Assembly (NCBI RefSeq): GCF_001949145.1
Contig: NW_019091620.1
Span: 66,287 to 82,670, forward strand
Direction of reading: 5' to 3'
Length of the DNA stretch: 16,384 nt
Source of the DNA: Acanthaster planci
Lineage: Eukaryota; Echinodermata; Asteroidea; Valvatida; Acanthasteridae
How positions within the stretch are numbered: the stretch's first letter is position 1; every line of letters begins with the position of its first letter. Of the stretch, positions 10,701-16,384 are shown piece by piece. The notes beneath the pieces are model-generated. The model was not told the DNA's origin and did not search any database. It worked only from the letters and a program-made list of their open reading frames with translations. The translations under genes and the position numbers were made by a program.

Positions 10701-13700
10701 AAAGTTTTGTTAATGGATTTTGTTGTACGTACATTATACCTATGCTATCTTTACAAACTGATTTAACTGATTCAAGCAAAAATATAATGTATTCACATGT
10801 GCATGATGCTGCATGACTTTCCTGGTCTGAAACACCCTCTGACATGCTTTCTGTGGAGATTGCCCGAACCTGATCAGCTGATCTGGTTACCTGACAAAGT
10901 GTGGTCAGCTGACACCTATCGACCAATCAACAGCCTTTAGCAGGTTTTTGATAGAGATGCCACAGATTCTTACTGGCTAGCTACATGTACATCAACAGTA
11001 GCCCAGAAGTACATATACATGTACTTATACATGTACATATACACATGTACACAAGTACATGTACATGTACATATACTTCAATCTCAAGGAATCAAATCCA
11101 TCATTAAAAACTGATTGTATACCTAACCTGACCCTTTCTGTTTTACAGAAAACTGTTTACCCCACTTGATTCTTAAAAATCCTATTTAAACACAGTGAGG
11201 AACCGTACTTGATGGGATTCTTTCTGCTGTTTGTAATGTACAAGTTTATGTATCAAAAAACAAGATATAAACAAAACTTGGAATTCCATGAACTCAACAC
11301 AAAACAAATTACAAAATGAAGGGAAGCTTGAAGCTTAACAATGACATGTATGTCAACTGAAAAATGATGCTTCATGCTCAGTATCATTTATTTTGAAAAG
11401 GAATCTCATAAGAAAAATTGCCACATCTCAAAACCAACAAACTGGAAAAACACACTCAAACTACTTATAATGGCAGTGAATTGAGTTTTATGTTTGAATG
11501 AATTTAAGCGTATATGTTGACTGAGCATGAGACATTCTGGGGAAATTTCATAAGTGTGAAAACAGTTGAATATGACAAAGCATTACCTTCTCCTGAAGAA
11601 TAGGCAGGCAGAAGGGAGAGAAGCAGAGAGTAAGTTATTATCATCTACAAATGAGGAACAGTTGGATTCAAAATGACACAAATGGCCACAGGCAGAGCAG
11701 TGTTGTAGGCAAGCCCAACACAAGGCCATCAACAGGTGAAATAAAAGTAAAAGTCCAAGTCTGGTCACAAGAAACCCGGAATGAAAACGGCAAAGGAATG
11801 CCATCCTCAATTTTTAGTAAAAGCAGTGACACATGAATGAGTGACTTGTGAGGACTCAGCAACAGCAATGAGGCGCAGTCCATACGAAAGCAACAGCATG
11901 ACACAACAGATATCCCATAATTAAAAAGAAACAACCCTGCAGGGGTACAACTAACTTAGAATGCATCCAGTAAAAGTTTAAACCCTAGATTCATCACCCT
12001 TCAAGATACCGGTAAGCTAAATTTGGGGTAGAGGGGAGGCATTTTCAACCTCTTCAAGATTACAGGCCTTCATGGAATGTACGTGTATGATTCCAGAAAA
12101 CAGTCCAAACATATGTTGTGCAAAACCTACCCAAAACCGAAACTGACCCAATCTGAAACCAACACCAGGTCGGGTCGGAGCGGTTTTTCCAACATTTCAG
12201 TTGGATCAGGTCGGGTTCAGTTTTACATTTATGGTTTTTGGGTCAGTTACGCTATATTGTGAAAAACATTCAATAAACCAAAAATATTCAGGTGATAAAT
12301 TTACTTTTTAGAGTTTCAGATTACATAGCCAAATTTATAAACAAACCCAGTGAGACACCATTCCAAGGGGCCATTACACTCATGCAGCAGTTTCAACCTG
12401 AGTGCGAGGGCGCACTTTGGCAATTGACTACTGCCTATTGGTCAAGGAGGATTTTCATGTGCGCGCACCGCCTGAGTGCGAACAGGATGGCCCCGTAGTA
12501 ATGGCTTCTAATTTTGGACGTCAGATTTATCTATACATGTTTGTAGTGGCAGTGACAGGGCACATCAAAATAAAAAAAGCAAACACCAGATCAGAAACAC
12601 GGTCGGCACAGCTGCACACATAATTCAAGCCAGTTCGGCCAACTTCGCATTTTTCACAAGAGTGGACGATTTTTCTTTTGGGAAAAATGAGGCTGATAGA
12701 AGAGATAAAGTTACATACGGAAATGTAGTAACCAATTCCGCATACTGTGTATATATTTTGATTCAAGCAATCGAAAAGACAATTACAAATCTTGTTCAAA
12801 CAAAAGTTTGAATGCACAAAACATCGGAAAATACTTTGCTGTCCAAATTTTTTGAAAAGTTTATTTCGGAGCACAGTGATCTCTTTATATTTCCTGGTAC
12901 CCACGATACTCTTGCAGGCATATGATGAAAAATGGTGAAATGCGCAATTGCACCGTTGGAATACCGAACAATGTGCATGGTTTACAGACATGCAGGAAGT
13001 TTATAGAGCAGGTCACCTTGTCACGACACAGGACAATACAACTACATGTACATATATTCATACAATACTGGCACATATGTAAGTTCAGGCACAAAAGGAA
13101 TACAATTTGTATGAAATAACGAATGATTAGCCTAAACCAGACATTTGGATTTTTTAAACCAGACATTTGGATTTTTTATTGGTTTGGGTCAGTTTTTCCA
13201 TGATTTCTTGTCGGGTCAGATTGGTTTCGGTTCGGTTTCAGTTTATGTCTTTAATGCTTGAGGTCAATTTGGCCTAGTCACCCCGATCCGGTGCACGTTA
13301 TTAGTCCGAACTAGCAATGCCTGTAACTTCACCTCAGCATTAGCCCAAGACACCAAATTTAAGGACGCGAAGTTGTGTGGTAAGTTTTATGTTTTTTTTT
13401 TCTCTATATGTTCTTCCATTCTTCCTGAATTAAAAAAAATTTACACAAACACCATTTACACAAAGTACAAGGCAATCATGTACCCTCTATCTGGGTGTAC
13501 TTGGACTTACTTGTGATAGTCTTTGACACAATAGATTTTATGGTCAACATCAATGGTGAAGGGTACCCCATCTAAGCAGAGGTTGCAAACAACACAGCGA
13601 AAACAACCAGGATGGTAGGACTTGCCCATGGCTTGAAGTATCTGTCAAACAAATCAGACATTCATCAACTCTGGCCAACATTCTTGTGCTTTTGCTGAAA

Positions 13701-15605
13701 CCTGCAATGCTGGCTTGTCAGTAAATATTCAATGGACCAGAGAAATGTAAACAGACTACTTGATATGCAATTATTTTCCACTCACTGGAGGCACGGGGTT
13801 CCACATATCCCCAAGTATGGGGAATGGGGTTAACAGAAACATGTTCTACATCACAACAGGTAGTAATTGATTTGTTATATTGTCCTATGAAAAAGATAAA
13901 AGCTGTGATTTACTCAGCAAAAGCATAACTGTCTCTCCAATGCCTCACAGGATGTGTTAGCAGCACTTGCTGCATGTCTGTGTACCTACATGTCCAGGTA
14001 TGTCAGACTTTTGTGAAGGCATATTGCACATACATACATCACAGCTGAGATTGGTCAGAGCAACATTAGAGATGGTCTGTGGGATGGGAATGGCAATAGG
14101 AAGTTTAAAGCAGCTTTTCCCTTCCGCTTTTTCCGGTCAAACTTTTGGACCTGGACATTATGTCTTTTGGGAAAAGAACTTCTTTAGTTTTCACAGACAG
14201 GGTTTAGTTGGTACATGTACTTGGGAATTAACATTGTTGTACTTGGGAAGTAACATAACTTATCTCTGGCAAGAGTGAAACGGAAAACACTGTTCAGTCC
14301 GTTTTTTCCCTCTTCTAGTACAACTGGAAGAGGAAACAGAAACTTACATGTGTACATGCACGTAAGCATGAACAGGGACTTCCAGGCTACGTACATAACC
14401 CCCTCCCCCGGACCATCCCATATGATTCTCATCAGCCTAGTCATGACAGGCAGCTCATTGAATGTAGAAGACACACTAATAACCAGCAAGGCTGGAATGC
14501 CTGCAGAACTATCCAGCTGATACAGTACTGGTCTTTCTCCAAAATTATGAATAATAATAAAAGAAAAGAAAATAAATAAAACGAACTTTTCTTGACCCTG
14601 CGTAATACTGAACCTGATATCTGCAAGTAAATTAACATCTGATACAGAATTTTGATCAGAAAGGTATTATTTCAACATTTTATCAATTTTCAGGAACATT
14701 CTAGTTAACATTATCACCTGGCTACATGTACATGTAGGGTGGAAATGTTTGTATCATGATTTCATTTTCCCAGCAAAATTACATACATGTACATCAAAGT
14801 GAACATGTACACTCGCTACCCTGGATATTACTCACTGTGTCCATAATGAGATGTCCACATACTGCACATTTCTCTGCTGTCTGCTGAAAGCCAGAATACT
14901 ATAAGAAACAGAGATAATATGCTGGTAGTCAAGTATCTCTTTACATTACATATGTGCCAGTTAGCACAATGCTTCAGCTATTCAAAACTGCAGGTACCCT
15001 ATCAATTATTAAAAAAAAAAGCATATATGGTATACAGTACTCGTAAAACGGTACTTTATGTACACCAAACTCTGTAAAATATGGGAAAAAAAAAAAACCA
15101 CCAAAAAAACTTACACAGGTAAACATGTAAAGTCTCTGGTAATATATGAAGGGTTTAATTCCCAAATGAGATATATCCATTCGAAAAACATGCAATTTTT
15201 CCACAATTATGAAAGATCGAAGAGCTTAGCAGTGTACCATTTATACTTAAACTTCTTCGTTACTGTACTGACTTATTAAAGTTATGTTGGGCTGTCTAAA
15301 AGCTGCAGAAACTGTTGGCAAGCAACTAAGAGAGCGTAAGATTCTGAACGATGCCAAATTGGCACCTATCGCATTTGGGAAATAAACTCTTCATATGTTA
15401 GCTGAACATTTTCTGCACTAAAGTAATAGCCTTTTACTGCATAAGTTCTGGTACATGTATGTATAAAAAAAGACAATTAGAAAACATGCAGTAAATTATC
15501 CATTATATCCAATATCCATCCATTAAATTATCCATACCAGATAGTCTTCTTCACAGTAAACATTGCCATGGACATTGTAGAACGCCTTGCCTCTCAGAGT
15601 TCGTC
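4263..15605 (-). CDS. AJUBA/LIMD1/WTIP: Ajuba/LIMD1/WTIP-family LIM domain protein, 3' part of spliced gene (six exons, N-terminus outside window)
   Basis: Spliced coding region: complement of join(4263..4793, 5084..5152, 6336..6387, 13511..13641, 14836..14898, 15538..15605). It gives about 303 residues: half of LIM1, complete LIM2 and LIM3, then a long tail to a TAA stop. Family-diagnostic strings include [40 protein letters not shown] and [17 protein letters not shown]. These match the Ajuba/LIMD1/WTIP branch rather than zyxin/LPP/TRIP6, whose third LIM domain differs. Known family role: cytoplasmic adaptors at adherens junctions and actin sites that bind LATS/Warts kinases and dampen Hippo signalling, with further roles in P-bodies and as Snail co-repressors. 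Intron phases are 0, 0, 2, 0, 0 in order, and every junction keeps the frame. Odd points are a 7.1-kb intron between LIM2 and LIM3 and an extended tail with PPxY and PDZ-ligand motifs. Which of the three vertebrate paralogues is closest cannot be decided; the PDZ-type end hints at WTIP. Confidence 0.95.
4458..4469 (-). other. PPxY motif (PPPY) in the tail
   Basis: The codons for Asp-Pro-Pro-Pro-Tyr-Ser-Pro lie 17 residues after the first PPxY. Paired PPxY motifs suit proteins with tandem WW domains. A following Ser-Pro could be phosphorylated by proline-directed kinases (inference). Confidence 0.7.
4521..4532 (-). other. PPxY motif (PPHY) in the tail
   Basis: The codons read Asn-Pro-Pro-His-Tyr on the minus strand, in frame with the LIM3 exon. 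PPxY is the established core ligand of group I WW domains (YAP/Yorkie, Kibra, Nedd4-type ligases). Binding is inferred, not shown. Confidence 0.7.
5084..5152 (-). CDS. AJUBA/LIMD1/WTIP: Coding exon: middle of LIM3
   Basis: A 69-base, phase 0-0 exon with an acceptor ending CACCTAG and a perfect GTAAGT donor at 5083. It encodes 23 residues beginning [16 protein letters not shown] and ending VECYRCL. Visible zinc ligands are His of DFH, Cys of VEC and Cys of YRC, which join to the next exon to form CLDC. The last residue is Leu where vertebrate relatives usually have Glu (CED). Leu is not a zinc ligand, so the fold should be unaffected. Confidence 0.94.
5153..6335 (-). other. Intron within LIM3
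   Basis: A GT..AG intron of 1183 bases between the exons for the first and middle parts of LIM3. It begins GTATTT and ends CACCTAG on the minus strand. It contains no recognisable exon or strong repeat. Confidence 0.85.
6336..6387 (-). CDS. AJUBA/LIMD1/WTIP: Coding exon: start of LIM3
   Basis: A 52-base exon lying 7.1 kb downstream of the previous one. The acceptor ends TGACAG. The first base G completes the Lys codon split with the exon ending at 13511, giving [15 protein letters not shown]. It encodes [17 protein letters not shown], including the first LIM3 zinc pair CAAC. Two in-frame donors are possible: GTATTT after GAG (chosen) and GTAGAG six bases earlier. The chosen donor gives the same spacing from the CxxC to the RVVSM string as in vertebrate family members; the other would lose two residues. 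Confidence 0.9.
7081..7113. repeat. Short tandem repeat, 12-base unit, nearly three copies
   Basis: The unit CAATGCAGCTAC is repeated at 7081, 7093 and 7105, the third copy being incomplete. It is intronic. A minisatellite-like slippage product is the simplest view. Confidence 0.9.
8356..8477. mobile_element. Short fold-back (inverted repeat) element
   Basis: The left arm 8356-8388 and right arm 8443-8477 are imperfect reverse complements with about four mismatches and a two-base gap. Shared blocks include TGCCTGC and GGGGTCCATGG. The loop is about 54 bases. An RNA copy would form a strong hairpin. The element is intronic and has no coding capacity. Confidence 0.7.
9243..9484. mobile_element. 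Fold-back element with 42-base arms
   Basis: Left arm 9243-9284 and right arm 9443-9484 are reverse complements at 39 of 42 positions, including the blocks TTTTCCAATACTCAACTT and CTCCGTCTCAGGCTTC. They flank an unrelated 158-base centre. The structure suggests a MITE or fold-back transposon, or two opposed copies of one repeat. No transposase is present. Confidence 0.75.
10065..10549. mobile_element. Non-autonomous Tc1/mariner-like MITE with TA ends
   Basis: The terminal inverted repeats are 10065-10091 and 10523-10549, matching at 22 of 27 positions, with outer sequence TACCGTAATTTTCGG and TACTGTAATTTTCAG respectively. Both ends begin with TA, the usual Tc1/mariner/pogo target. Subterminal GCTTATA-type motifs recur near 10093, 10131, 10441, 10461 and 10511. 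This layout resembles widespread animal MITEs whose ends read AATTTTC with GCTTATAC motifs. There is no transposase frame, so it would depend on an enzyme supplied elsewhere. Confidence 0.7.
10981..11076. repeat. TACATG-rich low-complexity tract
   Basis: A cluster of overlapping TACATGTA, ACATATAC and GTACATGTACATGTAC units. The same palindromic octamer recurs across the window (for example near 9604, 10587, 13044 and 14725). Such tracts are common in several marine invertebrate genomes. Confidence 0.85.
12121..12255. repeat. Degenerate GGGTCGG/CCGAACC-type low-complexity repeat, first copy
   Basis: Left part reads as CCAAAACCGAAACTGACCCA. Right part reads in the opposite sense, with GGTCGGGTTCAG and TTTTTGGGTCAGTT. 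The segment can therefore pair with itself imperfectly. A related stretch lies at 13181-13250. Confidence 0.5.
13133..13176. repeat. 22-base unit duplicated in tandem
   Basis: The unit beginning TAAACCAGACATTTGG occurs at 13133-13154 and again at 13155-13176 without change. It directly adjoins the second GGGTC-rich low-complexity stretch. Confidence 0.9.
13181..13250. repeat. Degenerate GGGTCGG/GGTTTCGG low-complexity repeat, second copy
   Basis: Contains GGTTTGGGTCAGTTTTTCC, GTCGGGTCAGATTGG and TTTCGGTTCGGTTTCAG. It is similar to the 12121-12255 tract and in part opposite to it in sense. Confidence 0.5.
13511..13641 (-). CDS. AJUBA/LIMD1/WTIP: Coding exon: core of LIM2
   Basis: A 131-base exon with an acceptor ending TTTGACAG and donor GTAAGT starting at 13510. 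It encodes 43 full codons plus two bases (AA) of a lysine codon completed in the next exon (phase 2). The residues begin [16 protein letters not shown], continue [16 protein letters not shown] and end YCVKDYH. Zinc ligands seen are His of SYH, Cys of PGC, the CFRC and CVVC pairs, and the final Cys and Asp of CVKD. This is the most conserved stretch of the gene and the strongest family identifier. Confidence 0.97.
13642..14835 (-). other. Intron within LIM2
   Basis: A GT..AG, phase 0 intron of 1194 bases (GTGAGT to TTTGACAG on the minus strand). Short open frames on both strands show no family resemblance. No strong repeat was seen apart from isolated TACATG motifs. Confidence 0.85.
14836..14898 (-). 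CDS. AJUBA/LIMD1/WTIP: Coding exon: LIM1-LIM2 linker and start of LIM2
   Basis: A 63-base, phase 0-0 exon with an acceptor ending TTATAG and a consensus donor GTGAGT starting at 14835. It encodes 21 residues: the highly conserved interdomain string [11 protein letters not shown], then the first zinc-binding pair CAVC and GHLIMDT. The string closely matches vertebrate Ajuba-family proteins, which makes this small exon secure despite its length. It joins in frame to the exon at 13641, giving IMDT-ILQAMGK across the junction. Confidence 0.94.
14899..15537 (-). other. Intron between LIM1 and LIM2 exons
   Basis: A GT..AG, phase 0 intron of 639 bases (GTATGG to TTATAG on the minus strand). It contains A-runs near 15011 and 15089 and no recognisable exon. 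Confidence 0.85.
15538..15605 (-). CDS. AJUBA/LIMD1/WTIP: Coding exon: second half of LIM1
   Basis: This 68-base exon has an acceptor reading CGGCAG just before 15605 and a donor GTATGG starting at 15537. It begins with two bases (GA) that complete a codon split with the previous exon (phase 1 intron). It then encodes 22 residues beginning [13 protein letters not shown] and ending VYCEEDYL. This is the second zinc finger of LIM1 in Ajuba-family proteins; the visible zinc ligands are the Cys and Asp of CEED. The first half of LIM1 should lie in an exon beyond 16384. I saw no matching Cys-rich reading frame on the minus strand between 15606 and the window end. Confidence 0.92.
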
Positions 15606-16384
15606 CTGCCGAGAGAAAGAAATACATGCATGGCTCAATCCCATTACAAAGGCACAATTGAGGTACTGGAAAATCTGAAATTTGAATTTGACAAAAAGGT
15701 GTTGTTTTTGTTTCATATTAACTCATCATTCCTCAGAAACATTTTTGTGAAATATTAACACAAAATACCTGCAGACTCGTTTTTGGCATACTGTACCCTA
15801 TCATTAAATTGACCCATTTCATTCTATGTAAATTCTGTTACGCGGAGTTCTATCGTTAACACATATTTTAGATTTCAAGACTGTTAACAATTTCCTTCTG
15901 ATGAAGATTTCAGATGGAGGGAACCATGTCAACAAAGGTTTTTAGCAGACAAGAAACAAAAAATTGTTTTTGAATGCAGAAATTAACTGCAGAAAGATAG
16001 GGTTAAACATACTACTTGTGTAACATACGGTACTGTGTTGTAAAAGGAAACTTACGTTACCATATTGAGCTTAATTCATTATCATACCACAGTTTTTTTT
16101 TTAATTGGCTATAATAATCCCTGTGTAAAAATGCTTAGGCTTAATTACATGTATACCGGTACTTCAACAATTTCAAACTTGCGTCAAACTAACTCTTCAA
16201 CTATTCAAAACAGATTACACAACACAAATGTTCAAATGTGAGGAAACATATGTTACAGCAATGACTTTATCCAGGTTGTAGTTTTAAGGTGAAAATTCAG
16301 AAGATTGTTAAATTATTCACTAATATCTCATGAAAGAACATATTCATGTGTTTAAAAACGGTCATTTCAGGGTTAACTACAACA
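15606..16384 (-). other. Upstream intron (partial), no exon seen
   Basis: This sequence precedes the LIM1 exon in the direction of transcription. No frame encoding the first LIM1 zinc finger or the N-terminal region was found, so the intron continues beyond the window. Confidence 0.75.

Larger units (their letters stand above)
6388..13510 (-). other. Large 7.1-kb intron between LIM2 and LIM3
   Basis: It runs from GTAAGT (13510) to TGACAG (6388) on the minus strand, phase 2. It holds most of the repeats in the window: the 12-base triplet repeat, two fold-back elements, a TA-ended MITE, a TACATG tract and low-complexity GGGTC-rich DNA. No additional LIM exon or nested gene was recognised on either strand. 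Confidence 0.85.

Noticed and set aside
10513-10926. 137-residue minus-strand frame
   Set aside because: Its end runs into the terminal repeat of the MITE, and its residues show no family pattern. It is intronic.
12527-12991. 154-residue Cys-containing minus-strand frame, considered as an extra zinc-binding exon
   Set aside because: Cysteines do not follow LIM spacing, and the neighbouring LIM exons already join in frame without it.
14184-14520. Overlapping open frames on both strands in the LIM2 intron
   Set aside because: Neither shows homology or splice signals consistent with the surrounding gene.
1-16384. tRNA, rRNA or prokaryotic operon features
   Set aside because: No such gene was recognised by eye, and the spliced LIM gene shows the DNA is animal. 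A tRNA scan could not be run.

Overview
The window is AT-rich eukaryotic (animal) genomic DNA. It holds one clearly recognisable spliced protein gene, on the minus strand. The rest is intron, flanking sequence and small repeats. Long introns, GT..AG splice sites, scattered TACATGTA-type motifs and small inverted-repeat elements suggest a marine invertebrate such as a cnidarian, amphioxus, hemichordate or lophotrochozoan. I cannot settle the phylum from this sequence.

The gene encodes the C-terminal part of an Ajuba/LIMD1/WTIP-family LIM protein (zyxin superfamily). Six coding exons read right to left: 15605-15538, 14898-14836, 13641-13511, 6387-6336, 5152-5084 and 4793-4263. The reading frame is kept at every junction, with GT..AG introns. 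Together they give the second half of LIM1, all of LIM2, all of LIM3 and a tail of about 145 residues, then a stop. The N-terminal region and the first half of LIM1 lie beyond the right edge. By family knowledge these proteins are adaptors at cell junctions and the cytoskeleton that restrain LATS/Warts kinases in Hippo signalling. They also act in P-bodies and as nuclear co-repressors. The tail here is notable: it carries two PPxY motifs (WW-domain ligands) and ends in VTDL, a class I PDZ ligand.

Layout: 1-2100 has no supported gene but contains a probable non-autonomous inverted-repeat element (1701-2020). 2100-4262 is downstream of the gene and probably holds its 3' UTR (a candidate polyadenylation signal lies at 3697-3702) and a two-copy 69-base tandem repeat. 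4263-6387 carries exons 4-6 of the visible set. 6388-13510 is one 7.1-kb intron holding most of the repeats: a 12-base triplet repeat, two fold-back elements, a TA-ended Tc1/mariner-like MITE, a TACATG-rich tract and GGGTCGG-type low-complexity DNA. 13511-15605 carries exons 1-3 of the visible set, and 15606-16384 is upstream intron. No tRNA, rRNA, CRISPR array or prokaryotic operon is evident. All splice sites were called by eye from family homology and consensus, without transcript data.
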